Positions 16,474 through 25,302 are shown, counted from the stretch's first letter. The stretch is 64,000 nt of DNA from Limosilactobacillus pontis DSM 8475 (GCF_001435345.1 NZ_AZGO01000060.1:1219-65218); one strand, 5' to 3'. Made by a program: numbers and translations. The notes: generated from the sequence alone by a model not told the origin.

Positions 16474-17697
16474 CTATTCAATCGTTTCAATCAAACTCTG
16501 CTTAATAATCTCCGGCTTCAGCTCCTGGCCAATTCCGGGACGGTCGGGAACATCAACGTAGCCGTTTTGCGGAATCAGGTCATCATAAACGGCCGCATTC
16601 CGGTCCTTGGTGTACATCGCCCGCTGGTAAACCTCATGAATATAGAAGTTTGGAATGACCGCCTCGACCTGCAGGGCCGCCGCAATGGCAATTGGTGAGC
16701 CACAGACGTGCACCTGGGCGTTGATGTCGTAGGTGTAGGCCATGTCACAGATCTTCTTCGTTTCGGTGATCCCCCCGGCCAGGGTCAGGTCAGGCTGGAC
16801 AATGTCGATGGACCGGTCCTCCAGCATTTGCCGAAAGCCCCACCGGGTAAAGGTTCGTTCCCCACCCGCAATAGCCATCTTGGCCGGCATCTTATCACGG
16901 ACAATCTTGTAGAAGTCTGGGTTCATCGGGTCAACTGGCTCCTCGTAGTAGAGGATGTTCAGCGGTGCAAAGGCATGCGCATATTCAATCGCCGCGGTGG
17001 TATCTGTGTTGGCGTGCATATCAATGATAATGTCGAAGTCCGGACCAACGGCGTCCCGAATGGCCTTGACCCGGTCGTAGGCAACCTTAATCTCACGATG
17101 ATTCAGGGGACCCTTGGTGTGCCATGGCTTCTGCGGGTCGTCACCCCACATGATTGGGTCAAACTTCAGCGCGGTAAAGCCAGCTTCCTTTACCCGCCGT
17201 GCCACATCGGCATACTCAGCCGGCGTCGAGAGCTTTGGGTGGGCCAGGTCAGGCGCGGTCCCCCAGTTGTACTGGAGCTGACTGGCGTAAGCCCGCAGAT
17301 GTTGGTTAGTTTTACCACCCAACAGTTGGTAAACCGGTGACCGGTAGTACTTACCCTTAATATCCCACAGGGCAATATCAATGGCACTGATAGCGGCATT
17401 TGGTACCACCCCACCGGCAATGCCCCAGTAGGTTGTCCGCTGCAGCTTGTCCCAGATCTTTTCAATATTCATTGGGTCCTCACCGATAATGGTGTGGGCA
17501 AAATCTTGAACCATGCCAAAGCCAGCACGCCAACCCTTACCATAGGCCAGGCCAGCTTCACCAAAACCAGAGATTCCCTCATCCGTATTAATACGGACAA
17601 TAATCGGTGACCATTCTTCAGTCGATCCGCCACCATTCCCACTGAAGCTGACGTCAGGAGATGGGATCTTCATTACATCAATACTAGTAATCTTCAT
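16474..17697 (-). CDS. Enolase-superfamily (mandelate racemase/galactonate dehydratase-like) sugar-acid dehydratase
   Basis: A 407-residue member of the mandelate racemase-type subgroup. The N-terminal lid begins MKITSIDVMKIPSPDVSF, and the barrel shows ALKFDPIMWG, metal ligands IIDMHANTD, YYEEPVDP and AGGERTF, and a late histidine in NAQVHVCGSPIAIAA. These are residues of acid-sugar dehydratases of the RspA/DgoD/galactarate type. It is not a second GudD, since the KxK and HSNNH motifs are missing. Its substrate (galactonate, galactarate, gluconate or other) is not determinable here. GGAGG precedes the ATG, and a cre-like site and a palindrome lie in its promoter region. Confidence 0.82.
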   Translation of the reverse strand: MKITSIDVMKIPSPDVSFSGNGGGSTEEWSPIIVRINTDEGISGFGEAGLAYGKGWRAGFGMVQDFAHTIIGEDPMNIEKIWDKLQRTTYWGIAGGVVPNAAISAIDIALWDIKGKYYRSPVYQLLGGKTNQHLRAYASQLQYNWGTAPDLAHPKLSTPAEYADVARRVKEAGFTALKFDPIMWGDDPQKPWHTKGPLNHREIKVAYDRVKAIRDAVGPDFDIIIDMHANTDTTAAIEYAHAFAPLNILYYEEPVDPMNPDFYKIVRDKMPAKMAIAGGERTFTRWGFRQMLEDRSIDIVQPDLTLAGGITETKKICDMAYTYDINAQVHVCGSPIAIAAALQVEAVIPNFYIHEVYQRAMYTKDRNAAVYDDLIPQNGYVDVPDRPGIGQELKPEIIKQSLIETIE

Positions 17698-17712
17698 AAG
17701 TTAACCTCCAAA

Positions 17713-17729
17713 TTTACCATAATGGTTAA
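17713..17729. promoter_or_regulatory. 17-bp palindrome upstream of the second dehydratase
   Basis: TTTACCAT and ATGGTTAA flank a central A, with seven of eight pairs matching. It lies just upstream of the ribosome binding site. ACCAT/ATGGT half-sites also occur (AACCATT at 20444) in front of the GntR gene, so that GntR protein is a candidate binder. Confidence 0.4.
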
Positions 17730-17734
17730 ACAGT

Positions 17735-17748
17735 CGAAAACGTTTTCT
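17735..17748. promoter_or_regulatory. cre-like site upstream of the second dehydratase
   Basis: CGAAAACGTTTTCT matches 12 of 14 positions of the CcpA consensus TGWAANCGNTNWCA and has a perfect GAAAACGTTTTC palindrome. It suggests carbon catabolite repression of the sugar-acid genes. Confidence 0.5.
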
Positions 17749-17907
17749 TGACTTTACGTCTTTATCTTAGTGATTATGTTCACACATTAATAGGAACTAA
17801 ATATTCACCTGAGATACCTTCTAGTCACTGTGAACTAGCGCACAATTAACCTACGATAAAAGCATAGCAATCATTTTGATACTAATTTATTTAGGAGGCA
17901 TACATCC

Positions 17908-18894
17908 ATGAAAAAAGTATTGTTAAGTGAAAAAATTGACGATGCGGGAATTCAGTTATTAATGGATAATGGTTTTTCCGTCTCAATCGCTTCTGGTACT
18001 GATGTTGCGTCAATGAAGGATGGCATCAAGGATGCTTACGCGGTCATCATGCGTTCATCCGAGCTGCCTGCCGAGGTAATTAACGCTGGTCAACAATTGA
18101 AGATTATTTCACGTAACGGAACGGGGATTAATAACGTTGACGTCGACGCCGCAACCAAGAAAAACATCCTGGTCGCTAAGGTTAACGGGGCCAACGCCTT
18201 CTCCGTTGCCGAATACGTCATCACGACGATGTTGATGCTCAGCCGCAAGCTGATGCGAACCGACCAGCTCCTTCATGAGAAGAAGGAAGAATTAAGCGGC
18301 ATGTCATTACCTGGCTTCTCTACCAAGTATCAATTAAACGGTAATGAACTCGCCGGTAAGACCTTGGCCATCCTGGGCTACGGTAAGATCGGCCAACAGC
18401 TGGCCAAGTTGGCTCAAGCCTTCGACATGAACGTCATCGGTTACGACCCATATGCCAAGAACGCCGACATCAAGCTGTATGACAAGCTGACCGACATCTA
18501 CCCAATTGCCGACTTCATCTCCATCAACATGCCGTTGACACCGGAGACTAAGGACACGATCACGGCCAAGGAACTCAAGATGATGAAGAATTCCGCCTTC
18601 CTGATTAATTCTGCCCGGGGCGGTATTGTCAACGAAGCCGACCTGGCCGATGCCCTAAACAATGGCATTATCGCTGGTACGGCCATCGACTCATTCAATC
18701 CCGAACCACCAAGTCCGAATAACCCGCTGTTTACCAGCAAGAACACGATCGTGACGAGCCACGTTGCGGGGACCACCAAGGAAGCCAACCGGCGCCTTGG
18801 CCTGGGGGCTGCCCAAGCCATCATTGACTACGCCAACGGCAAGATGCCTCAATTCCCAGTCAATCCTGAAGTTGGAATTTCCAAGGAGGACTAG
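17908..18894 (+). CDS. D-isomer-specific 2-hydroxyacid dehydrogenase (phosphoglycerate dehydrogenase-like)
   Basis: A 328-residue NAD-dependent dehydrogenase. The Rossmann glycine motif is LGYGKIGQQLAKLAQ near residue 153, and the catalytic triad is visible as Arg in NSARGGIVNE, Glu in DSFNPEPPSP and His in TSHVAGTTKEA. It lacks the C-terminal ACT domain of biosynthetic SerA, and sits in a sugar-acid cluster, so a catabolic reductase of a keto-acid (hydroxypyruvate or a keto-sugar acid) is more likely. AGGAGG precedes the ATG. It is the first gene of an operon with the DASS transporter. Confidence 0.85.
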   Translation: MKKVLLSEKIDDAGIQLLMDNGFSVSIASGTDVASMKDGIKDAYAVIMRSSELPAEVINAGQQLKIISRNGTGINNVDVDAATKKNILVAKVNGANAFSVAEYVITTMLMLSRKLMRTDQLLHEKKEELSGMSLPGFSTKYQLNGNELAGKTLAILGYGKIGQQLAKLAQAFDMNVIGYDPYAKNADIKLYDKLTDIYPIADFISINMPLTPETKDTITAKELKMMKNSAFLINSARGGIVNEADLADALNNGIIAGTAIDSFNPEPPSPNNPLFTSKNTIVTSHVAGTTKEANRRLGLGAAQAIIDYANGKMPQFPVNPEVGISKED

Positions 18895-18899
18895 TGATC

Positions 18900-20297
18900 A
18901 TGAAACACACTAAACTAATCAGTGGGGTCATCGCTATCATCCTCGGGGTCATCATCGCCTTCTTCATCCCTGCACCGGCGGGCCTTTCCCACGCCGGCAT
19001 GGTTGTCCTGGCCTCCCTGGTGACCGCCAACCTCTTCTGGATCTTCAACGTCATCCCAAGTTTCGTCACCGGGCTGTTAATGCTCTCCTCATGTGTCATC
19101 CTGCGGGCCGTTGACTTCCCAACCGCCTTCAACATTTTCTCCTCAACCACCATGTGGATCATCATCGGTGGCCTGGGTTTAGGTGCAGCGGCCACCAAGT
19201 CCGGCCTGATTAACCGGATCGCCCTAAACATCATGAAGCGTTTCCCCGCTAACTTTAGCGGCCAAACGCTGGCATTGTTTACCGCTGGAACGATCATTTC
19301 GCCAATGATTCCGAGTGCCCACCCGAAGACGGCGATGAGTACCCCACTGGCCCTGGGGATCAGTGAATCACTGGGTTACAAGAACAAGACAAAGCAAAGT
19401 TCCGGGATCTTCCTGGCCGCCATCTGGGGCTTTCTGGTAATGGAAGCCAGCTTCCTTAGTGCCACCGCCCAAAACTACGCCTTCAAGGGGCTGCTTCCCC
19501 AAAAGGCTCAGGCAACGATGAGCTGGGGGAACTGGTTCCTGATGATGCTGCCATGGACGGTAATCACCCTGGTCTTTGGCTTCTTCCTGCTGAAGTTCCT
19601 CTTCGCACCGAAAGATGACAAGCCAGCCTCCAAAGAATTTATTTCTGAACAGCTACATAAACTGGGACCAATGTCGCGCAACGAAAAGATCACGGCGGCC
19701 GTTATCCTGGTTGCTATTATCTTCTGGATTCTTGAAACCACCCTGAAGATTCCTGCTGCCGTTACCGCCTTGTGCGGGGTAAGTATCCTGGTTGTCACCG
19801 GTGTGCTGACGCCACAAGACATCAGTAAACGGCTGAGTTGGAACACTATCATCTTCATCGGGACCGTCATGGCCCTGGGGAACGTAATGCAGGTTGTTAA
19901 GCTGACCACCTGGCTGCGGATCATCCTCAAGCCAGTCATCAGCCCAATTCTCGGTAACATTTACATCACGGTCATTGCACTGCCAATCATCATTTACCTG
20001 TGCAAGTTCGTCGTTGTTTCATTGATTTCCACTGGGACACTGATCATTATTGCCCTGTTGCCATTCTTCTCCACGATGAGCTTCAGTCCGGCCATCATTG
20101 CCCTGATCGTTACGACGAGTGTCAACATCTGGATGCTGTCCTACATGGATGCCCCATTCCTGACTGGGATGGCTGCCGTCAACGATAAGATGGCAACGCG
20201 GGCCGCACTAGCTAAATCATCACTTGGCTATATGATTATTAACATCATCGGCCTCCTGCTCTGTGTTCCCGTTTGGAAACTGATGGGGATTGCCTGA
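18900..20297 (+). CDS. DASS/SLC13 family anion symporter
   Basis: A 465-residue membrane protein with about 12 hydrophobic segments, of the divalent anion:Na+ symporter family that takes up di- and tricarboxylates and, in some clades, sulphate or tartrate-like acids. Motifs include the early TTMWIIIGGLGLGAAAT region, PSAHPKTAMSTPLALG near residue 145 and a late TSVNIWMLSYMDAPF region. AAGGAGG at 18883-18889 lies ten bases from ATG 18900; an in-frame GTG at 18894 overlaps the previous stop and is too close. It is cotranscribed with the 2-hydroxyacid dehydrogenase and ends at a strong terminator. Import of an aldarate or hydroxy-dicarboxylate is inference. Confidence 0.82.
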   Translation: MKHTKLISGVIAIILGVIIAFFIPAPAGLSHAGMVVLASLVTANLFWIFNVIPSFVTGLLMLSSCVILRAVDFPTAFNIFSSTTMWIIIGGLGLGAAATKSGLINRIALNIMKRFPANFSGQTLALFTAGTIISPMIPSAHPKTAMSTPLALGISESLGYKNKTKQSSGIFLAAIWGFLVMEASFLSATAQNYAFKGLLPQKAQATMSWGNWFLMMLPWTVITLVFGFFLLKFLFAPKDDKPASKEFISEQLHKLGPMSRNEKITAAVILVAIIFWILETTLKIPAAVTALCGVSILVVTGVLTPQDISKRLSWNTIIFIGTVMALGNVMQVVKLTTWLRIILKPVISPILGNIYITVIALPIIIYLCKFVVVSLISTGTLIIIALLPFFSTMSFSPAIIALIVTTSVNIWMLSYMDAPFLTGMAAVNDKMATRAALAKSSLGYMIINIIGLLLCVPVWKLMGIA

Positions 20298-20365
20298 CTC
20301 CTTGCTGTTTCTCTCCCACAGATCCACGCTATTTTAAGATCAAGCAATCAAACATAATTAGCAAA

Positions 20366-20400
20366 AGGGTCAACCGATTTTTTTCGGCTGACCCTTTTTG
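20366..20400 (+). terminator. Intrinsic terminator after the DASS gene
   Basis: AGGGTCAACCGA pairs with TCGGCTGACCCT (one mismatch) around a T-rich loop, followed by TTTTT. Confidence 0.9.
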
Positions 20401-20426
20401 TATTCCTCTTCTTTATCTTTCTAAAT

Positions 20427-20434
20427 GCTATAAT
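20427..20434 (+). promoter_or_regulatory. Extended minus-ten promoter of the GntR gene
   Basis: TGCTATAAT is a consensus extended minus-ten, 33 bases before the GntR start. No clear minus-35 is needed for this class. Confidence 0.6.
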
Positions 20435-20467
20435 ACATTTAATAACCATTGGAAAGGACGCAGAGTA

Positions 20468-21151
20468 ATGACAAGCTACTCCCGTAATAATCTGACGAGC
20501 AAGGCCTACGACGTCATCCTCCAGAAGATCATCAGCGCTGAATACAAACCCGGTCAGAAGATTTCCGAAAAGAAGATCGAAGAAGACGTTAACATCGGCC
20601 GGACCCCGGTTCGTGAGGCCCTCCTGCAATTGCGTCAGGAAAAGCTAATCAACGTCATCCCCCAGTCCGGGACCTACATTTCCAAGATCGACCTCAAAGA
20701 CGTTTTTGAGGCACGCTTCATTCGCTCTAGTATTGAACAGCGGATTATGCGCGAGGCAGCCGCGTTAAATATTGCCCCCGAACAAAAGACGGCTATCAAC
20801 GACATTATCAAGGAACAGATCCAAGCCCGGGCAACAGATAACTTCCCAGCCCTCCTCAGGTTTGACGACACCTTTCACAAGTACTTCTATCGAATCACCG
20901 GACATGAACGGGTCTGGGACTGGCTCCGTAAGGTCAATATTCAGTTCAACCGATTCCGTTTTTTCCGCCTCAAGGTCCAGAAGCTATCGTGGAAGGGTCT
21001 AATCGAGGAGCACCAGCGAATCGCTAATGCCGTCTTAAACAGTGACATCAGTGAGGTCGACCGCTTGACGGCCAACCATATGCACCGGATGTTGGACGAG
21101 GAGAAGCCATTGATCGAGGCCTTTCCCGATTATTTTGAAAATGCTAACTAA
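20468..21151 (+). CDS. GntR family regulator (FadR/FCD subfamily)
   Basis: A 227-residue regulator with an N-terminal winged helix (NLTSKAYDVILQKIISAEY, then IGRTPVREALLQLRQEKLI) and an all-helical FCD ligand-binding domain whose metal-binding residues are visible as an Asp in FDDTFH and late histidines in EEHQRIA and ANHMHRML. A longer frame begins far upstream at 20273, but a terminator and promoter lie inside it; ggaaagga precedes ATG 20468. FCD proteins bind carboxylates such as hexuronates, galactonate or lactate. It probably represses the adjacent sugar-acid operons, perhaps through ACCAT/ATGGT dyads. Confidence 0.88.
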   Translation: MTSYSRNNLTSKAYDVILQKIISAEYKPGQKISEKKIEEDVNIGRTPVREALLQLRQEKLINVIPQSGTYISKIDLKDVFEARFIRSSIEQRIMREAAALNIAPEQKTAINDIIKEQIQARATDNFPALLRFDDTFHKYFYRITGHERVWDWLRKVNIQFNRFRFFRLKVQKLSWKGLIEEHQRIANAVLNSDISEVDRLTANHMHRMLDEEKPLIEAFPDYFENAN

Positions 21152-21154
21152 ACA

Positions 21155-21194
21155 AAAAGATCTGGAAGAACGCAAATCCTTCCAGATCTTTTCT
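21155..21194. terminator. Bidirectional terminator between GntR gene and lepB
   Basis: AAAAGATCTGGA (21155-21166) pairs perfectly with TCCAGATCTTTT (21181-21192), with T-rich flanks on both strands. Confidence 0.85.
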
Positions 21195-21195
21195 T

Positions 21196-21801
21196 TTACT
21201 TAGCATAGAAGTGTTGCCACTCCTTATTAACGTTTTGGCGGGTAGTCTTTGTCCCGGCCCATGATGGTACCTTAACGACCCCGTCAATCTTATCCTTCGG
21301 CACAAAGCCCCAGTAGCGACCATCATTGGAGACGCTCCGGTGATCCCCCAAGACGAAGTATTCGCCCTGCGGTACCTTGGTGGCCCCGTTGTGCTTCAGC
21401 CAGCTGTTTTGCACGGAGATGCTCTTCAAAGTCCAGTTACCGGTCCCGGCACCCCGCTGCTTCATGCTGATGTAGTCCTGGTTAATCTTCTTGCTATTGA
21501 CGTAGATGTTACCATCCTTGGACCGGACCGTATCACCCGGCAGGCCAATAACCCGCTTGACGTAGTCGGTCTTGACGGCCACCTGGGGGTCAACCCCATT
21601 GGCGTCGAAGATCACGACGCTCCCGTGGTGGATCTGGGACCGTTTCAGGCAGAAGACCCGCTCGTTATTCTGCAGGTTCGGCTGCATCGACGGCCCATCG
21701 ACCCGGACAACCTGGAACAAAAACTGTTTTATCAGCAGGGCAATCAACAGCCCGATCACAATCGGGATCACCCAGCTCATCACTTGCCGAAATGTTTTCA
21801 T
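21196..21801 (-). CDS. lepB: Signal peptidase I
   Basis: A 201-residue type I signal peptidase that cleaves Sec signal peptides at the outer face of the membrane. One N-terminal transmembrane helix (WVIPIVIGLLIALLIKQFL) precedes the catalytic serine in VDGPSMQPNL near residue 38 and the catalytic lysine in DYVKRVIGLPGD near residue 83. The C-terminal box GDHRSVSNDGRYWG is also present. Length is typical of Gram-positive Sip enzymes. It begins 28 bases after murE with no terminator between, so it may be the last gene of the cross-bridge operon. Confidence 0.93.
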   Translation of the reverse strand: MKTFRQVMSWVIPIVIGLLIALLIKQFLFQVVRVDGPSMQPNLQNNERVFCLKRSQIHHGSVVIFDANGVDPQVAVKTDYVKRVIGLPGDTVRSKDGNIYVNSKKINQDYISMKQRGAGTGNWTLKSISVQNSWLKHNGATKVPQGEYFVLGDHRSVSNDGRYWGFVPKDKIDGVVKVPSWAGTKTTRQNVNKEWQHFYAK

Positions 21802-21829
21802 TAACTTTGCCTCACAATACCAAACTTAT

Positions 21830-23371
21830 TTACTTCTTATCATACTCTTCCATGAGTTGTTTGGACAGCTGATAATCACCAACGTAAGGAATATCGCGGC
21901 CACGCTCATGCATGAACTGCTCCCGTCCCTTAGCGGCCATGAACATGGCGTCGCCCGGTTTAGCCATGGCAAAGGCTTCCTTGATCGCCGCCACCCGGTC
22001 AACGTTGATGATCACCTGCACGTTCGGGTTGGTGATGTGCTCCTTGATTGCTTCGTCAATATGGTGGGGATCCTCAAAGAAGTTATCCTCACTCGTCAGA
22101 ATGGCCACGTCCGCAAATTCGGAGAGGGCCCGACCGATATCCTTTCGACGAGACTCGGCCTTCCCACCGGCGGCCCCGATTACCACGATCAGGCGACCGT
22201 TCGGGTACTCGTGCTTCATGAAACTGAAGCTTTCCGTAAGACTCAGGTAGTTGTGGGCGTAGTCAACACAGGCCACCAGCCCCTGCTTGTTCTTCAGAAA
22301 TTCCATCCGACCAGGCACCTTAGTCTCCTGCAGGCCAGCCGCAAAGTCGCTGACGTCATCCTTCAGCTGGGTGCTAACTGCAATGGCCGCCAGGGCGTTA
22401 CTGTAGTTGAAGTGTCCCGGAATCATGATCCGGAAGTCGCCGGCCACCTGGGGCAGATCCAGATTGTGAGTGGTAACGCTGAAGTGCCCGTGTTGACCAC
22501 CATGGTAGCGGTAGTCGGCATCACCCTGGTCGCTACCAAAGGTGATCAGCTTCTTACCCAACTCGCGGGCCTTCTGGGAAAGGAGGTCGTAGTAATCCAT
22601 GTCCCGGTTCAGGATGACAGTATCGCTGTTCACGATAATCTGGCTCTTGCAGTAGAGGTAATCATCGAAGGTCGGGTGCTCAACTGGACTGATGTGGTCC
22701 GGTGAAATGTTGAGGAAGACCCCGATGTTGAAGTGGAGACCATAGACCCGCGACTTCTTGTAGGCCTGGCTGGAGACCTCCATCACCAGGTACTTCATCC
22801 CGTTATCGACGGCTTCGCGCATCATCTTGAAGAGATCCAATGATTCAGGAGTCGTCAGGTGGGATTCGATGAAGTGTTCACCATCGAGACATTCATCAAT
22901 CGAGGAGAACTGGCCAACGATCGGCCCGTAGACGTGGCGCAGGATGTGACGGGTGAAGTAGACCGAGGTTGTCTTCCCCTTCGTCCCGGTGAAGCCCACC
23001 AGCTGCAGCTCCCGTTCAGGGCAGCCGTAGAAGTGCCGGGCCACCGTGGCCATCGCCTTTTGGATATCGGTTACAATGATCTGGGGAATCGCCTGGGCCG
23101 CGGTATTGAGCTCATCATGGTAGACTAGTTCAGACATGAAGGCACTGGCACCCGCCTCAATGGCACTCTCCAGGTACTTCGGGTTGAAATTGTTCCCCTT
23201 GCAGAAGAAGAGGGTCCCATCCCCAACCTTTCGGGAGTCATAGGCCAAGGACCGTGGTTCCACCCGGGCCGCACTGTCCGGCAGGGTGTAGGACCAGTGG
23301 CCGTTGACAATCGTTTCCTTGTACAGACCCTCTTCCTTCAGGAGGTCGGTCATTTCCTTTAGTGAAAGCAT
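21830..23371 (-). CDS. murE: UDP-N-acetylmuramoyl-tripeptide synthetase (MurE, streptococcal/L-lysine type)
   Basis: A 513-residue Mur ligase that adds the third residue of the peptidoglycan stem in the cytosol. It has the ATP loop VGFTGTKGKTTS, the substrate motifs YDSRKV, LTTPES and MEVSSQAY, and carbamoyl-lysine region. At the position where meso-diaminopimelate enzymes carry DNPR, this protein reads TSEDNFFEDPHHI, resembling the streptococcal L-lysine MurE (DDPNYEDP). So a dibasic amino acid, L-lysine or possibly L-ornithine, is expected, fitting the D-aspartate cross-bridge ligase upstream. It follows asnB by three bases. Confidence 0.88.
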   Translation of the reverse strand: MLSLKEMTDLLKEEGLYKETIVNGHWSYTLPDSAARVEPRSLAYDSRKVGDGTLFFCKGNNFNPKYLESAIEAGASAFMSELVYHDELNTAAQAIPQIIVTDIQKAMATVARHFYGCPERELQLVGFTGTKGKTTSVYFTRHILRHVYGPIVGQFSSIDECLDGEHFIESHLTTPESLDLFKMMREAVDNGMKYLVMEVSSQAYKKSRVYGLHFNIGVFLNISPDHISPVEHPTFDDYLYCKSQIIVNSDTVILNRDMDYYDLLSQKARELGKKLITFGSDQGDADYRYHGGQHGHFSVTTHNLDLPQVAGDFRIMIPGHFNYSNALAAIAVSTQLKDDVSDFAAGLQETKVPGRMEFLKNKQGLVACVDYAHNYLSLTESFSFMKHEYPNGRLIVVIGAAGGKAESRRKDIGRALSEFADVAILTSEDNFFEDPHHIDEAIKEHITNPNVQVIINVDRVAAIKEAFAMAKPGDAMFMAAKGREQFMHERGRDIPYVGDYQLSKQLMEEYDKK

Positions 23372-23373
23372 TC

Positions 23374-25281
23374 CTATTCTGCCACCTCGTCTAACTTCTT
23401 TACTTCTTCAGGGATAAAGTCATCAATGAAGTACTGCTTGTACCATACCAGGAAGGTGTAGATCGTCCAGATCTTCCGACGACCGTCGACCTTGTCGTTG
23501 TAGTTGTCGTCCAGCAGTTGCAGAATCTTGTCCTGGTCAAAGAATTCCTTGACGAAGTCCTGCTCAAAGAGCTCGCGAACCTCCTCATAGTACTTCTTCT
23601 CCCGCAGCCATGCCCGGACAGGAACCGGGAAGCCCATCTTTGGCCGGGTTGCCCATTCCTCTGGTAGGTGCCGGTTGGCGGCCATCCGGAAGGCCCACTT
23701 GGTCCCGTGACGGTTGAAGAGGTACTTGGTTGGGGTGTGACCCGCGACCCGCATGACCTCCTTGTCCAGGAGTGGTACCCGGAGTTCCAGGGAGTTGGCC
23801 ATGCTCATCTTATCGGCCTTCAGGCAGATATCGCCCGGCATGAACTTGTGAATGTCCAAGTACTGCTTCTTGGCAACCTCGTCGATATCCTTGTCCTCAA
23901 CGTTCTTCAGGATTGGGTCGATGATGTCGTCAATCGTCGGGCCGCAGTTGTACTTGTCCTGGAGAATATCGGCCGCCTCATCTGGTGAGAAGATGTAGGC
24001 CTGACCGATGAACTTGGATTCGCGCACGGGGGCCAGGGCCCGGAACATGTGCAACTGACCATGGAAGTGCTTGCCGTCCAACCACTTGGCGATCTTGTAA
24101 CGCTTAGCCTGTGGCAGTTCACGCAGCTTGTCGGTGAACCAGCGGATCAGCATGGAGTTGGAGTTGAAGCCGTAGTCGATGTAGCCGGCGAACAGCTCAT
24201 CGGCCCCTTCACCGGACAGCATTGCCTTGTAGCCGTTATCCTTGGCCAAACGGGTCAGGAAGTACAGCGGGATGACGGACGGGTTGGAGTCTGGTTCGTC
24301 CAGGTAGTACTGGATCAGTGGGAAGGTGTGGAAGGCCTCCTCGTTCGTCAGCTTGGCATCGGTGTTCTTCAGCTTCAGCTTGGCTGCCAGTTCCCGGGCC
24401 TGCTTGGTCTCGTCATAGGTGCTGTCGAAACCGATGGAGAAGGTGTTGTCCGGCCGCATCATCGCCGTCACGTAGCTGGAGTCGACCCCAGCAGACAGGA
24501 AGGAGCCAACCTTGATCCCCTTGTCAGCAAAGGAGTGGGCCTTAACCGAGTTGGTAACGACGTTTTCGATGTTGTCGACGGCCTGGTCGAAACTCTCATC
24601 CTGGGGGTCGAAGTCGGCGTCCCAGTATTCCTTCATGCTGAACTGGCCATCCTTGTAGTGGAAGCAGTGACCCTCTGGCAGCTTGTAGATCCCCTTAAAG
24701 AAGGTCTCCTGGGTTGCTGAGTACTGGAAGGTCATGTAAGGCTTCAACGCTTCCTTGTTCAGCTGCTTATCAAAGTTCGGGTGGTCTAGGAAGGCCTTGA
24801 TCTCGGAACCCACAAAGAAGGTGCCGTTCATCTTGCCGTAGTAAAGCGGCTTGATTCCGAAGTGGTCCCGGGCACCAAACATCTCCTGGTTCTTAAAGTC
24901 CCAGATGATGAAGGCAAACATTCCCCGTAGGCGCTTCAAAACATCATCGCCCCATTCCTCGTAACCATGCAGGATAACCTCGGTATCCGCATGGGTTGAG
25001 AAGGTGTGACCACGCTTGATCAGTTCCTCGCGCAGTTCCTGGAAGTTGTAGATCTCACCGTTGAACTCAATGGCCATCGACCGGTTCTCGTTGAAGATCG
25101 GCTGGTTACCGCTCTTCACGTCAATAAAACTCAGCCGCCGGAAGCCTAGCGCCACGTGTTCATCCACGTATTGCCCCTCTGAATCAGGGCCCCGGTGGAT
25201 GATCCGGTTCTTCATTTTCTTAATCAGCTTATCCTTGATTTGTGGCTTTTCGTTGTCCACAAACGCAACAATTCCACACAT
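23374..25281 (-). CDS. asnB: Asparagine synthase-like glutamine amidotransferase
   Basis: A 635-residue two-domain enzyme. The N-terminal class II glutaminase has nucleophile Cys2 (MCGIVAFVDNE) and the Ntn-type GEIYNFQELR region; the C-terminal synthetase domain has the PP-loop SAGVDSSYVTA near residue 270 and LSGEGADELFAGY. Family members include AsnB for free asparagine and AsnB1/AsnH, which amidate peptidoglycan. Its position between a D-aspartate ligase and murE suggests that it amidates the cross-bridge D-Asp to D-Asn, as AsnH does in Lactococcus. Free asparagine synthesis remains possible. The start has ggag nine bases upstream. Confidence 0.88.
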   Translation of the reverse strand: MCGIVAFVDNEKPQIKDKLIKKMKNRIIHRGPDSEGQYVDEHVALGFRRLSFIDVKSGNQPIFNENRSMAIEFNGEIYNFQELREELIKRGHTFSTHADTEVILHGYEEWGDDVLKRLRGMFAFIIWDFKNQEMFGARDHFGIKPLYYGKMNGTFFVGSEIKAFLDHPNFDKQLNKEALKPYMTFQYSATQETFFKGIYKLPEGHCFHYKDGQFSMKEYWDADFDPQDESFDQAVDNIENVVTNSVKAHSFADKGIKVGSFLSAGVDSSYVTAMMRPDNTFSIGFDSTYDETKQARELAAKLKLKNTDAKLTNEEAFHTFPLIQYYLDEPDSNPSVIPLYFLTRLAKDNGYKAMLSGEGADELFAGYIDYGFNSNSMLIRWFTDKLRELPQAKRYKIAKWLDGKHFHGQLHMFRALAPVRESKFIGQAYIFSPDEAADILQDKYNCGPTIDDIIDPILKNVEDKDIDEVAKKQYLDIHKFMPGDICLKADKMSMANSLELRVPLLDKEVMRVAGHTPTKYLFNRHGTKWAFRMAANRHLPEEWATRPKMGFPVPVRAWLREKKYYEEVRELFEQDFVKEFFDQDKILQLLDDNYNDKVDGRRKIWTIYTFLVWYKQYFIDDFIPEEVKKLDEVAE

Positions 25282-25302
25282 ATTTTTCTCCTATTCTATC
25301 TA

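Noticed and set aside
20273-20467. Extended N-terminus of the GntR regulator
   Set aside because: The extension overlaps the DASS gene, a strong terminator and an extended minus-ten promoter; ATG 20468 has its own ribosome binding site.
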